A stretch of DNA of 64,000 nt from Salinibacter pepae (GTDB taxonomy: Bacteria; Bacteroidota; Rhodothermia; Rhodothermales; Salinibacteraceae). Numbering within the stretch: position 1 is the stretch's first letter; each line of letters starts with the position of its first letter. The stretch covers positions 992,001-1,056,000 of the forward strand of contig NZ_CAMTTE010000001.1 in assembly GCF_947077775.1 (NCBI RefSeq), in the 5' to 3' direction. Shown here piece by piece: positions 8,362 through 17,724 of this stretch. The translations under genes were made by a program, and so were the position numbers. The notes under the pieces are model-generated. The model had not been told where the DNA came from and did not search any database. It saw only the letters and a program-made list of their open reading frames with translations.

Positions 8362-9231
8362 CTACGCGTCGGCCACCCGCACGATGCCCCGCACCAGCGT
8401 CATCAGATCCCCCCGCACCCGCTCGCTCACCTCGAGGACCTCGTCGTGATCGAGGCCGCCGGGCGCCAGGCCCGCGGCGGGGTTCGTGATCGTCGACAGG
8501 CCGAGGACCGCCATCCCCAATTGGTGCGCCTGAATCACCTCCGGCACCGTGCTCATCCCCACCGCGTCGGCGCCCAGCTGCTCCAGCGCCCGCACTTCTG
8601 CCTTCGTCTCGTAGCTCGGCCCCAGGGTCCAGGCGTAGGTGCCCCGCCGTGCGTCCAGCCCCAAATCGAGGGCCACCTGCTCGGCCCGATCCGTCCACCC
8701 CGGCTCGTAGAAGGGAGCCTGCTCCCCCTCCGGTCGCTGACGGGCCGGCCCCGCCCCGGCGCCGACCCCTGGACTGGCGAACGCCATGTTAAGGTGGCTC
8801 GTGATGAACATGAGCGTGCCCGGGTCGAAGGTGCGGTTGATGCCGCCGGCCGAGTTGGTGACGAGCATACGGTCGGCCCCCAGGGCGTGCACCAGCCGCA
8901 CCGGCATCGCGATCTTCTGCACCGGGTACCCTTCGTAGAGGTGCACCCGCCCCTGCACAAAGACGACCCGGGTGTCCTCCAGGGCGCCAAACACGAGTTT
9001 CCCGCTGTGCCCCTCCACGGTCGACTCCGGATAGCCCGGAATCTCGGCGGCGGGCACGACCGTCGTCTCGTCCGCCGCCTCCGCCAGGCGCCCCAGCCCC
9101 GACCCCAGAATGAGCGCCATCTCGGGGGCCCAGCCGACGCGCCCCCGCACCGCCGCCCTCGCAGCATCGAGGGCTTCATCGTCGTACACAGCGGGGTCGG
9201 AACGCATAGACGCGGCGGCCGAGCGGGGCAT
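8362..9231 (-). CDS. purine-nucleoside phosphorylase (trimeric type)
   Basis: Phosphorolysis of (deoxy)inosine and guanosine to the free base and (deoxy)ribose-1-phosphate. The 289-residue protein has ALILGSGLG near the start (phosphate loop), VEGHSGKLVFG, TNSAGGI, GPSYETKAEVRAL, DAVGMSTVPE (ribose site, conserved Met) and the base-recognition segment LGLSTITNPAAG with the Asn typical of 6-oxopurine-specific enzymes. This is the mammalian-type low-molecular-weight PNP family (PunA/XapA). The start at 9231 (MPRSAAAS) is uncertain; MRSDPAVY at 9207 is an alternative. It lies on the same strand as the AI-2E-family gene upstream, 89 bp away. Confidence 0.93.
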   Translation of the reverse strand: MPRSAAASMRSDPAVYDDEALDAARAAVRGRVGWAPEMALILGSGLGRLAEAADETTVVPAAEIPGYPESTVEGHSGKLVFGALEDTRVVFVQGRVHLYEGYPVQKIAMPVRLVHALGADRMLVTNSAGGINRTFDPGTLMFITSHLNMAFASPGVGAGAGPARQRPEGEQAPFYEPGWTDRAEQVALDLGLDARRGTYAWTLGPSYETKAEVRALEQLGADAVGMSTVPEVIQAHQLGMAVLGLSTITNPAAGLAPGGLDHDEVLEVSERVRGDLMTLVRGIVRVADA

Positions 9232-9320
9232 GGGGGAAGCGACAAGTGGGAAGGAAGAAACGAGAATTCGGAAAACAGCTCGGGACGGTCTTCGGTCCCC
9301 GAGAGGCTGGCCCGGGCGGC

Positions 9321-10562
9321 CTACCCCGCCCGCAGGATCCGGTAGTTGCGGAGACTCCAGAGCAGCTGCTCCACGATCACGCGCAGCGTCGTGGTGAGGG
9401 GAATCGCCATCAGCATCCCCAGAATGCCGCCCAGCTGGGCGCCCGCCAGCACCACGAAGAGGATGACGAGCGGGTGGGTCTGGGCGGCGCGCGAGAAGAT
9501 GAGGGGCTGGAGCAGCACGTTGTCCGCCAGCTGCGTGAGGGCCATGGCGAGGGCCACCCCCGGCACCAGCGACACGTCCCCCGTCTGGGCGATGCCGACG
9601 AGCGTGCCCGCCAGGAAGCCCAGAAACGGACCGAAGTACGGAATCGTGTTGGCCAGGCCGGTAAAGATGCCGATGGCGATGGCGCCTCGCAGGCCCACGA
9701 TCCACAGGAGCGTGGACGCGATGACCGCAATGGCCGTCCCCTGCACCAGCAGGGCCCGGAAGTAGCGCCCAATGTTCAGCTCCACCTTCGCGAGGATCGA
9801 GAGCGTGACCTCGAAATACCGGTTGGGCACGAGGTGGAGGAGGCTCCGCCGGATCCGGAGCTCGTCTTTGAGTAGGAAAAACGTGACGAAGGGCACAATG
9901 ACGACGGCGTACACGATGTTCGTGAAGACGCTCACGACAGAGCTCACCGTCTCGGCCACCTGTTGGCCCTCCACCAGATCGCCCCGCATGAGCGACTCGG
10001 CCGCCTGGCGGACATTCTCCTCCAGGACGCCTTGCTCCAGCGGAACGACGCCCTGAACCTGCGCCTCGATGAGAGTGGCCACGTACGCGGCCGTGTCGAT
10101 GGTAATGAGCTGCGACAAGTCCTGGACCTGACGCGTAATGAACGGCACCACCGACGTCACGATCACCACGATCACGCCCAGAAAGACCGCAAAGGCGACC
10201 AGGATGGCCGGGACCCGTCCGACGCCAAGTCCCTGGATGTAGTCGACGGGGGGCCGGAGCAGGTACGCGAGCACCCCCCCGACGATGAGGTACAGCACAA
10301 TGCCGGCGAAGTACCACACCATCCACCCGATGGACCCGACGGCCGCGGCCCCGAGCAGAAAACGAACCACCCGGTCGAACGTGAACGTGCTGGGGGCCCC
10401 GTCCGGGGAGACGGGCATTCGCTCTCGGGCGTGGCCCCGGCGGGATGCCGGGGTCGTCCGGGCGTGGCGTGCCGGCGCCGTCTCTGACGACGACGGTTCT
10501 TCTGAGTCGGGGCCTAGCGATTCGTCGGGACCAGAGGAAGACGGATCGGGGCCGTCGGGCAT
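9321..10562 (-). CDS. AI-2E/PerM-family transporter
   Basis: A 413-residue integral membrane protein. The first 60 residues are acidic and Ser/Pro-rich, probably cytoplasmic. They are followed by two close membrane segments (VVRFLLGAAAVGSIGWMVWYF, GIVLYLIVGGVLAYLL), the family phrase LLRPPVDYIQGLGVGR, a third segment (VPAILVAFAVFLGVIVVIV), a long soluble loop, and a C-terminal group of helices with the family-typical GLANTIPYFGPFLGF and LQPLIFSRAAQTHPLVI. The name AI-2E transporter comes from TqsA; many members export or exchange other solutes, so substrate is unknown. An internal ATG (MPVSPDGAP) would remove the acidic tail and is a possible start. Confidence 0.88.
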   Translation of the reverse strand: MPDGPDPSSSGPDESLGPDSEEPSSSETAPARHARTTPASRRGHARERMPVSPDGAPSTFTFDRVVRFLLGAAAVGSIGWMVWYFAGIVLYLIVGGVLAYLLRPPVDYIQGLGVGRVPAILVAFAVFLGVIVVIVTSVVPFITRQVQDLSQLITIDTAAYVATLIEAQVQGVVPLEQGVLEENVRQAAESLMRGDLVEGQQVAETVSSVVSVFTNIVYAVVIVPFVTFFLLKDELRIRRSLLHLVPNRYFEVTLSILAKVELNIGRYFRALLVQGTAIAVIASTLLWIVGLRGAIAIGIFTGLANTIPYFGPFLGFLAGTLVGIAQTGDVSLVPGVALAMALTQLADNVLLQPLIFSRAAQTHPLVILFVVLAGAQLGGILGMLMAIPLTTTLRVIVEQLLWSLRNYRILRAG

Positions 10563-10634
10563 GCGAGCGGGCGTGGCGGATGAAAGATAAACGTCGTCCG
10601 TCGGGCGCGGGCGGCCGCTCTCGTTCGCGTCTGT

Positions 10635-11303
10635 CTACACGGGAGAGCGCCCCCCCTCTCGCTCCAGCTCGTCGAGGATGGGACGGATGGTTTCGGACGT
10701 GAAGCCGCGGCGGCGGAGATACCGGTACATTTTCTGCCGGCGACGACGCAGGTCGTCCTCGTCGGCCAGCCGCGGCCACCGGGATTCGGCGTGCTCCCAG
10801 GCCGCCGCAGTTGCGTCTTCGTCCTCAAAAAGCGTGTCGACCGCCGCGTCGGCCAGGTGCCGGTCGATGCCCCGCTCTTTCAACTCGCGTCGGATGCGTA
10901 CCGGGCCGTACTTCTTGCTGGAAAAGCGGTTGTGGGCGTAGTCGTGCGCGTAGGCCTCGTCGTCCAGGTACTCCAGTTCGTACAGACGGGCAACCACGTC
11001 GTCGATCACGAACGCCGGCGTGTCGTTCCGCTTGAGTTTCCGGCGCACCTCCGTCTCCGTGCGCGGTTTGTGCGCCAGGTAGTCGAGCGCCGCCTGCTTG
11101 GCCTGCACGTACTGCTCGTCGGCCTCAATCTCGCGCACGTCCTCCGCCGTGAGGGCCGTCCCGACCGTCAGGCCGTGCCTGACCACGAGGTCCTCATGCA
11201 CCCCGAATGCAAACTCGTCGTCGATGAAGACCGACACCCGGTTCTCGTTGTTGACCTGAGGGTCAAGGCGCGTAATCGTTCCTGCCGGCGTCCCCTCGGA
11301 CAT
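10635..11303 (-). CDS. recX: RecX-family regulatory protein
   Basis: RecX modulates RecA filament extension. The 222-residue product starts at MSEGTPAG (11303) and shows the three-helix repeats of the family: ALDYLAHKPRTETEVRRKL (about 72-90), DVVARLYELEYLDDEAYAHDY (about 99-119), then KKYGPVRIRRELKERGI and a final YRYLRRRGFTSETI repeat. The N-terminal beta segment TRLDPQVNNENRVSVFIDDEFAFGV is as seen in longer RecX proteins. An upstream in-frame ATG at 11381 is less likely because it adds residues with no family similarity. No recA is nearby. Confidence 0.9.
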   Translation of the reverse strand: MSEGTPAGTITRLDPQVNNENRVSVFIDDEFAFGVHEDLVVRHGLTVGTALTAEDVREIEADEQYVQAKQAALDYLAHKPRTETEVRRKLKRNDTPAFVIDDVVARLYELEYLDDEAYAHDYAHNRFSSKKYGPVRIRRELKERGIDRHLADAAVDTLFEDEDATAAAWEHAESRWPRLADEDDLRRRRQKMYRYLRRRGFTSETIRPILDELEREGGRSPV

Positions 11304-11418
11304 GTGGATCGGTGGATTTGCGATGGAGTGTGCACGTCGAGTGGCGACTGCCTTCGCCTGTGGTTTCGGGTCGTTGTACACCTGATCTGCGGGCTAGATT
11401 CTCCGGGGACCCGGGCCT

Positions 11419-12366
11419 TCACGGAACGTAGCACTGTTTCCCCGTCCCCTCCACCGTGCGACGCAACGAGTCGATCGCGACCGCCGTGGCGATGCCGAGC
11501 CCGCCCTCCACGTTCGACACCGGTTCGCGCCGCCCCGGGTCGTCACGGCTCCGAGCAAACGCCGCAAATGCAGTGTCGCCGCGAGCAATCGTCACGGTGA
11601 GGTCGTGTCCGGGAAGCGCCGAGGTGCGGCCCGCGACGGGCACCGCGTAGACGCCCCGCCACGCTCGTTGCCCGTTCCGGGTCCGAAACTGGTCTTCACG
11701 CCGTACGTCCACCGGCTCCAAGAAGAAGTTGACCACGCGGGACGAGAACTCAGCGGTGTCGGGGCGGAGCTGCGGCCGCACCCAGTGGGTCGTGTCCGCA
11801 CCCGGGGGGAGTGTCCCCGCCGGCCACTTTACCGATACATTTATCGGGTAAAGATATCCTTGCTCCGCGGGAATGTCGAGCGAGTCGCGACGCAACGAGT
11901 CCACGCGAACGGCCTGCACCGGAGCGGCCGGCACCTCGATACAGACCTCGCCCAGGTCGATAGGGGGCGGGGTTCGGCCCTGTGCCCGCGCAATCTCGTC
12001 CCGCCACTTCACTGTAAGGGCCCACGGAACGTCCGCCGGCACCGTCCCGAGGGCCGCCTCCGGAACGTACAGCCCCGGCCGTGCATCGTGCTCCTCGTAC
12101 GAGACGGACTCCCCATCCAGGACGACCTCGATGGCCGCCCCGGCCGCCGCATTGTCGTCCCGACGGCCGGGCGCGGTGAGCGGGCGCGTTCGCCGAAGGG
12201 TGATCGAGGGGAGCGGGCGGGCGGTCGTAAAAAACGCCTCCACCACGAGCGACTGCGGCTCCGTGGGGTTCGCCAGGTCGCATCGACCCAGCACCAGAAT
12301 GAGCCCAGCCATTAGGAGCACCCCCCCAAGGGCCCGTAGCGTGTGTCGTTTCGTCTCTCGGGGCAT
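11419..12366 (-). CDS. DUF4249-family protein, partner of TonB receptor
   Basis: A 315-residue exported protein with an N-terminal hydrophobic segment (LGGVLLMAGLILVLGRC). The cysteine after it is lipobox-like but has Arg at -1, so lipidation is uncertain. The body fits DUF4249: LVVEAFFTTARPLPSITLRRTRPL near the N-terminus, a beta-rich domain, FFLEPVDV, and the C-terminal NVEGGLGIATAVAIDSLRR. DUF4249 proteins are usually encoded beside a TonB-dependent receptor, as here (stop 81 bp from the receptor stop, same strand), and may act as a surface accessory for substrate capture. The substrate is unknown. The start at 12366 (MPRETKRH) was chosen for the signal sequence. Confidence 0.78.
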   Translation of the reverse strand: MPRETKRHTLRALGGVLLMAGLILVLGRCDLANPTEPQSLVVEAFFTTARPLPSITLRRTRPLTAPGRRDDNAAAGAAIEVVLDGESVSYEEHDARPGLYVPEAALGTVPADVPWALTVKWRDEIARAQGRTPPPIDLGEVCIEVPAAPVQAVRVDSLRRDSLDIPAEQGYLYPINVSVKWPAGTLPPGADTTHWVRPQLRPDTAEFSSRVVNFFLEPVDVRREDQFRTRNGQRAWRGVYAVPVAGRTSALPGHDLTVTIARGDTAFAAFARSRDDPGRREPVSNVEGGLGIATAVAIDSLRRTVEGTGKQCYVP

Positions 12367-12446
12367 TCGGGTCGTGTCGGCAAGCAAACGGTCGACTCGG
12401 TCTGCACTCGGCCTTCTGGCGCGCGGGGCTTCTGGCACGCCGGGGC

Positions 12447-15116
12447 CTACAGTCGCATCTCCAGCTCCACCAGGGGAAGAATCGGCAGCCCCTGCTGACG
12501 GTTGACGTCAACGCCCGTCTCGGTGGGCCGGTACGTCCGATCCAGGACGTTGTCGCGGTTGGTAACGTTGGAGATGTCCACCGCGGCGGTCCAGTCCGCG
12601 GACAGCAATTGGAACTGATAGCCCACGGTCAGGTCCACCCGGAGGTACGGGGGGAGCCGCCCGTTGTGCACCTGCGGGCGGTACAGGTACGACGTCGGTG
12701 TGGGGGCCGTGGGATCGCCCAGCTTGTAGCGCGCCTCCGGCACCGTGATGGGATATCCGCTGCGCAGCTCCGCAGCCACGGTCGCCTGCCAGTGTGCCCC
12801 TGTCCACCCGAGCGTACTGCGGACCGATACCGGCACGTCCAGGCCCGACGGCCGCCACCGAAGGCCCGATCGGGCCGGGGCCTGGATAAACGTCCGGCCC
12901 ATGCTCAGTCCCAGCCGGGCCCGCCACGGGCCCTGCTCGTAGCGCGTGCTGAATTCGAGGCCAAAGGCCCGCTCGGTGCCGGTCACGTACTGGCCGAGCA
13001 GTGCCCCAATCTCAATTCCCGGGCCCTCGATGCCCTCTTTCTCCTGAAACACGTCGGCCGGCACGAGGATGTCGCGGGTTTCCCGGGCGTAGGCGTCCAG
13101 CTCCAGGCTCCATCCGGGCCGCAACTGCGTGTACGTCCCGAGTCCCAACTGCCCCCCGGTTGCGGGCCGGACGCGGTCACTCGCCGGGATCCATCGACTC
13201 GATACCAGGTCGTACGCCAGCGAGTACCGATCTCGCAGGCGCTGCAGGTGCTGCACGTGCAGGCCCACGCTGCCCTCCACGACGAGCCACCGCGGATGCA
13301 CCACGTGCTGCGCACTGAGCCGGGGCGCGAGGTGTACGTAATCCCCCCCGCTGAAATAACTCGCCCGCACCCCCGACTCCACGGTCCACTGGGGCGTCGG
13401 GGTCCAGGTGTCCTGCAGATACCCCACCACTTTCGCGGCGGCGACGCGGCTGTCCTGGACGCGGCGGCTGGACGTTCCGCTCGACCGCTGCAGGGTGCTG
13501 TTGAGCGTGCTCTCGAATTGCAGTGTAGAGACTTCGAGCCCTCCGGTCCACTCGTGGCTCACCGAGTGGTGATAGTTGGCCTGCACCTTCCCCCCTGCGT
13601 CGGAGAGCCGGACCCGGTAGTCGGACGTGAGCGATGCGGTCGTGGTCGGCTGCACGAACGACGCCTCCTGGGCCCGATACCCGGAGTAATACCCTGTCGT
13701 GGTAAGAAACAGGTCATCGCCGGCAAGATAGCGGTGCTGTGCGCTGACGACCCGATTGTCCCAATTCTGGGCCACCTCAAACAGGAGATCGGGCGGGCGC
13801 AGCCAGGAAGAAAAATCCAGGGACAGATCAAACGGGAGGCGCAGATCGAGGTCGTCCCCCCCGTGGTAGTAGCTGAGCGAAAGCCGGTGGTTCGGCCCAA
13901 AGCGGTGCGTGAGCTTCGCGCTGGTGTCGAAGAAGTAGTACCCCGTCCGGAGGGTGTCGCGGCGCCCATTGTCCCCCGTCACCGGATGGCGCCGCCCGAT
14001 GAGCTTGTCGAGATACGAGCGCCGCCCCGACACCATAAACGAGGTCGACTCCGTGAGGGGCGATTCGACGCGAAACCGTCCGCTGAACACGCTGAGCCCC
14101 GCGACGGCCTTCGGCGCGCGTCGGCTTCCGTCCTTCATCTGCGCATCGAGCACGGCCGACAGGCGCCCCCCGTGCTCTACGGGAAAGGTCCCGCGGTAGA
14201 GCTCGGTGGAGCGGAGCGTCTGGGTCTGGAACGTCGAGATCAGGCTGAAGGCGTGCCACGGGTGATAGACGGGGGCGCCGTCGAGGAGGTAGAGGTTTTG
14301 ATCAGGGTTGCCCCCCCGCACACTGAGCCCCCCGCTCGTCACGCCCGACTTTCGGATGCCGGGCGTCCACTGAAGGGCACGGAAGAGGTCCGGCTCCCCG
14401 AACGAGGGCAGCCGGCCCAGCTGGTTCAGGGCGACGGACCGCATGCCCGGGAGACGTTCGTTGTCGTCGACACTCGTGGACCCGGCTTCCACGACGACGC
14501 CTTCCGACTGGATGGACGTGCCGGCCAACGAGATGCGGGCGGGCCCGGCCCCGGCCGTGAGCGTGGTGTCTACGGACTGGTACCCCAGGTACGAAATGCG
14601 CACCCTATAGTCTTCGGGGGGCAGGCCGGACATCACGAAGTAGCCGTCCTGGTTCGTCGTCGCGCCGGCCTTCAGTTGGGTTAGGTAGACGTGCGCGCCC
14701 GGCAGGCGCTCGCCCGTCTCTGCGTCCAGCACGTACCCTTTGAGCGAGGCGCGTGGCGTGGCCTCTGCGTTGCGCTCGTCGTCGGGCCGGGCCACGAGCA
14801 CGTATTGCCCCCGGCGCACCCGCTCGGCCCGGACGCCCGTGCCGTCGAGCACGCATGCGAGCGCGGCCCCCCGGTCCGTTCCCGTATACGAGCAGCTCGC
14901 CGTGCGGTCTTCCACGAGCCGCTCGGCGTAGACGAGATCAAGGTCCGTCTGGGCGCGCACCTCTTCGAGCGCTGCCGTCAGTGGGGCCTCGTCGACACGA
15001 ATGACGATGGGCACCTGCGCGCGGGCCTCCATGCCCCCCCCGACGGCCCCCATCAGGACAACAACGACACAGAGAAGGCGCGGCACGGTCCTCGCTGGGG
15101 TGGACCCGGAGAGCAA
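12447..15116 (-). CDS. STN-domain TonB-dependent receptor (signal-transducing type)
   Basis: An 889-residue outer-membrane receptor. In order: a signal peptide ending near residue 33 (MEARAQ), an STN domain (about 36-110) with EAPLTAALEEVRAQTDLDLVYAERLV, a carboxypeptidase-regulatory-like beta sandwich (about 122-200; LKGYVLDAETGERLPGAHVYL), a plug domain (about 205-320; GLSVRGGNPDQNLYLLDGAPVY) and a beta barrel to the C-terminus (ELEMRL). The STN domain is the part that passes occupancy signals to a FecR-type anti-sigma factor, and FecR plus an ECF sigma gene lie directly upstream on the same strand. The substrate cannot be inferred; siderophore or another bulky nutrient is plausible. Confidence 0.9.
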   Translation of the reverse strand: MLSGSTPARTVPRLLCVVVVLMGAVGGGMEARAQVPIVIRVDEAPLTAALEEVRAQTDLDLVYAERLVEDRTASCSYTGTDRGAALACVLDGTGVRAERVRRGQYVLVARPDDERNAEATPRASLKGYVLDAETGERLPGAHVYLTQLKAGATTNQDGYFVMSGLPPEDYRVRISYLGYQSVDTTLTAGAGPARISLAGTSIQSEGVVVEAGSTSVDDNERLPGMRSVALNQLGRLPSFGEPDLFRALQWTPGIRKSGVTSGGLSVRGGNPDQNLYLLDGAPVYHPWHAFSLISTFQTQTLRSTELYRGTFPVEHGGRLSAVLDAQMKDGSRRAPKAVAGLSVFSGRFRVESPLTESTSFMVSGRRSYLDKLIGRRHPVTGDNGRRDTLRTGYYFFDTSAKLTHRFGPNHRLSLSYYHGGDDLDLRLPFDLSLDFSSWLRPPDLLFEVAQNWDNRVVSAQHRYLAGDDLFLTTTGYYSGYRAQEASFVQPTTTASLTSDYRVRLSDAGGKVQANYHHSVSHEWTGGLEVSTLQFESTLNSTLQRSSGTSSRRVQDSRVAAAKVVGYLQDTWTPTPQWTVESGVRASYFSGGDYVHLAPRLSAQHVVHPRWLVVEGSVGLHVQHLQRLRDRYSLAYDLVSSRWIPASDRVRPATGGQLGLGTYTQLRPGWSLELDAYARETRDILVPADVFQEKEGIEGPGIEIGALLGQYVTGTERAFGLEFSTRYEQGPWRARLGLSMGRTFIQAPARSGLRWRPSGLDVPVSVRSTLGWTGAHWQATVAAELRSGYPITVPEARYKLGDPTAPTPTSYLYRPQVHNGRLPPYLRVDLTVGYQFQLLSADWTAAVDISNVTNRDNVLDRTYRPTETGVDVNRQQGLPILPLVELEMRL

Positions 15117-15206
15117 ATGAACATCATTCTACTCTCGGCACGGGCCCTCGTTCAACGAGCCCTCCCTCCGCATGCTGCCAGCGTCTTGGGGCTGCCCGAA
15201 GGCCCC

Positions 15207-16409
15207 TTAGGAGCCGGGTTCGAGTCGGTAAGCCTCCCCTTCCGTCCGCACATCCGCTCCCAGCGTGCGGGCAATCGTGCTGAGCACTTGCTCCACCGAC
15301 CGATTCCGCTCAAAGGTTCCCGTCACAGGTTCCTCGGCAAGGGCCGGCGCCACAGAGATGGACGCGCCGTAGTGGTCGCGCAGCCGCTCCGCGATGGCAC
15401 GTGTGGGCACGGCCCGGAAGACGAAAAGTCCGGTCCAGTCCAGCGTCGCGGTGAGGTCCACGGGCGCGGGAGGCGTGGGGGCGTCCCCGCTTCGGACTGT
15501 GCTGCGCTCGCCCGGGGCCAGCACCACCGGCTCCGCCTCGTTGTTTCCGCCCGGCCCCACGCGCACCCGCCCGTCCACGAGCACAACCTCCGTGGTGTCG
15601 GTTCCGGCCGCGACCCCGAATTTCGTTCCGAGCACTTCAGTTCGGGCTGCGGGCGTGGTCACGACGAACGGCACGTCCTCCCGGGCGGTCACATCGAAAT
15701 AAGCGCGGCCACGCGCCAGCGTGACGCGCCGCTCTTCGGCCGCGTCCATCCCGGGCGTGTAGGACAGCGTGGACGCCCCCACGAGCCGAACCGTCGAGCC
15801 GTCTTCAAACGCCACCCGCCGCTGCTCCCCCGCCTCCGCGGTCACGGTCGTCCGCTCCGCCCCTTGCGGCCCGTACACCACAGCCAGGACGGCGGCGCCG
15901 AGCAGGAGGGCCGCAACGGTGAGGCGCCACGCCCACTGGCGCCCACCCCCCTCCCTGCGGGCACGTCCGGGGCGCCGCGGGGCGCGCTCGTTTCGGTCCG
16001 TCTGCGAGCGGCGGTCTGTCGTGCCGTCCGCAGCCCAAACTTCTTCGCGGTGCTGTGCCCACACCGTTTCGAAGTCGGCCCGTTCGTCCTGCACCCGTTT
16101 CACCACCTGCTGGAGGGCCGGAACCGCGTCGAGGGCGTCGGCAATGGCGGGGCGTGCCGCGTTGAGGGCCTCGGCCTCCTCGGGCGTCAGAAGGTCCTCC
16201 CGGCCCTCTTCGGACAGCGCATACAGGACGAGAAGGCGCCGGTCGGGGACATGCTCTTGCAGGCGCTCTCGCAGCCGGGCTCGCACCTGCTGCCAGCGCG
16301 CCCAGCCATCGGCCAGCGCCGGGTCGTCGGCGAGTCGTGCCCGCAGCTTCGCCCGCTGCTCGGCAGAAAGGGCGTCCTCAAACAGAAGGGGACCGTACGC
16401 GTCGTCCAT
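15207..16409 (-). CDS. FecR-family anti-sigma factor
   Basis: A 400-residue inner-membrane regulator. A cytoplasmic N-terminal region of about 160 residues binds the sigma factor in this family. One transmembrane helix (TVAALLLGAAVLAVVYG) is followed by the periplasmic FecR domain (EDGSTVRLVGASTLSYTPG, then RRVTLARGRAYFDVT and RTEVLGTKFGVAAG). The C-terminal stretch (ERNRSVEQVLSTIARTLGADV) resembles the STN/DUF4974 module seen in Bacteroidota FecR proteins. It sits between the sigma gene and the STN-containing receptor, the standard FecI-FecR-FecA order. The start at 16409 (MDDAYGPLL) is preferred to 16463. Confidence 0.9.
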   Translation of the reverse strand: MDDAYGPLLFEDALSAEQRAKLRARLADDPALADGWARWQQVRARLRERLQEHVPDRRLLVLYALSEEGREDLLTPEEAEALNAARPAIADALDAVPALQQVVKRVQDERADFETVWAQHREEVWAADGTTDRRSQTDRNERAPRRPGRARREGGGRQWAWRLTVAALLLGAAVLAVVYGPQGAERTTVTAEAGEQRRVAFEDGSTVRLVGASTLSYTPGMDAAEERRVTLARGRAYFDVTAREDVPFVVTTPAARTEVLGTKFGVAAGTDTTEVVLVDGRVRVGPGGNNEAEPVVLAPGERSTVRSGDAPTPPAPVDLTATLDWTGLFVFRAVPTRAIAERLRDHYGASISVAPALAEEPVTGTFERNRSVEQVLSTIARTLGADVRTEGEAYRLEPGS

Positions 16410-16546
16410 GGTCCGAGTAATCGTATCCGTCAGGAAAAGAACCGACTCCGAGGCCGGAGCCAAAGGGGCCCTTCTCGCCCCGAACGGCCCCGACCAAAGG
16501 GGTAGCCGCTCCCGACGCCGGGAAAGTAACAGTTCCGGAAATTTGA

Positions 16547-17101
16547 CTACAGCCCAAAAAGCCAGGCGAGAAGGAGCAGGGCCGTCAGTGCATCCTTCAT
16601 GGTTTCGAAGGCACGCTTTACCTGCATCTTGACCGCCGCCTCCGTCGTGTCGAGCATCTGGGCAATCTCCCGGTAGAGGTATCCGTACTCCCGCAGCTCC
16701 ATGATGCGCTGTGCCTTCGGCGTGAGGGCGTCGAGGGCCGTCTCCACGTCCACCTGGGCACTCCGGTCCTCCGGGTCCGTCGACTGTCCCAGGGGCAGGT
16801 CCGGGTCGCGCAGGTGCTCTTTCATGTCGTAGCGCCCACGGTAGTAGTCCTGCAGTTCGAACAGGGCCGCCTTCATGGCGAACGACTTCAGGCTGCCCGG
16901 CTTCTCAAGATCGTCGAGGCTTTCGTGGATGCGCACCAGCGTATTCTGCACCAGATCATCAACGTCGGTCTCGGCCCCGATGCGCTTGATGAAGTAGCCC
17001 CGCAGAATGGGCTCTAGGCGACGGAGGAGCCCGTTCCGGGCCTGTTCGTCCCCGTTCTGGGCGTCTCGAACACGATCCGGATCGAACGCGGACTCAGGCA
17101 T
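16547..17101 (-). CDS. ECF-type RNA polymerase sigma factor
   Basis: A 184-residue sigma factor. Region 2 is visible from about residue 20 to 90 (TDVDDLVQNTLVRIHESLDDL, then SFAMKAALFELQDYYR) and region 4 from about 118 to 170 (ALDALTPKAQRIMELREYGYLYREIAQML, then EAAVKMQVKRAFETMK). It heads the FecR-TonB receptor-DUF4249 cluster and probably directs its transcription when FecR is signalled. The end is unusual: after the region 4 helix the protein finishes with ALTALLLLAWLFGL, a short very hydrophobic tail that could touch the membrane or FecR. The sigma identity is firm; the tail's role is inference. Confidence 0.9.
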   Translation of the reverse strand: MPESAFDPDRVRDAQNGDEQARNGLLRRLEPILRGYFIKRIGAETDVDDLVQNTLVRIHESLDDLEKPGSLKSFAMKAALFELQDYYRGRYDMKEHLRDPDLPLGQSTDPEDRSAQVDVETALDALTPKAQRIMELREYGYLYREIAQMLDTTEAAVKMQVKRAFETMKDALTALLLLAWLFGL

Positions 17102-17400
17102 AACCGACGGACAACACGGCAGACGGGCAGGAATGACGGCCAGGCATGTTTCGTTCTCCGCCCGAGACAGGTCCGCGCCCGTCCCGGCGAACCGATGGGC
17201 GTTCGCGTCGTATAGGCACTGGTTCTATCGGGGTCACGGGCATCTTCATTCTGAAGTACATGCCTCGACGTTTGTGCAATGCTGATCGCCCGGCCGTGTC
17301 CTCCGTTTCGCTCTCACTTGGGGGCTGCTCGCGCCTGGGCAGTACACGCCCACATCGCCCGCCTCGCACACGCTGTCCCATCTAAATTCTCTGCACGACC
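17102..17400. other. divergent intergenic region, sigma factor / small acidic protein
   Basis: About 300 bp without a credible gene between the start of the ECF sigma factor (minus) and the small acidic protein (plus). It should carry promoters for both. I see no convincing -35/-10 pair and no strong inverted repeat. Confidence 0.5.
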
Positions 17401-17685
17401 ATGAGCCTGTACGACCTGCACGACGCAACGCTTAACGACATGGAAGGGGAGGGGTTCGCCTACTCGGAAAAGACCGTTTACGGCAAGGCCTACAAGGGCG
17501 TCTTCTTCGGGGAGGACGAAGAGCAAATCGAGGACCTCGCCAACGAGGAGGACGATGCCAACTTCGAAGGCATCCTCTACGACCGAAGCCGTGAGCGCGA
17601 GAAGAGCTTTTCGGTTGAGGTTACGGATGTGGTGAGCACCCCGTCCGGCGAGCGGGCCGACTTCGTGGCCACGGAGAAGCCGTAG
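17401..17685 (+). CDS. small acidic hypothetical protein
   Basis: A 94-residue, very acidic soluble protein (many Asp/Glu, for example GEDEEQIEDLANEEDD at about 37-52) without membrane segments or cysteines. The spacing of hydrophobic residues (FAYSEKTVYGKAYKGVFF, then FSVEVTDVVSTPSGERADFVAT) suggests a small beta-rich fold. It has its own terminator immediately downstream, which supports a real single-gene transcript. I do not recognise a family; the acidity is typical of proteins from extreme halophiles. Confidence 0.65.
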   Translation: MSLYDLHDATLNDMEGEGFAYSEKTVYGKAYKGVFFGEDEEQIEDLANEEDDANFEGILYDRSREREKSFSVEVTDVVSTPSGERADFVATEKP

Positions 17686-17724
17686 TCCCCCGCCGCCTTC
17701 ACCCCCCGTGCTCTGTGTTCAACG

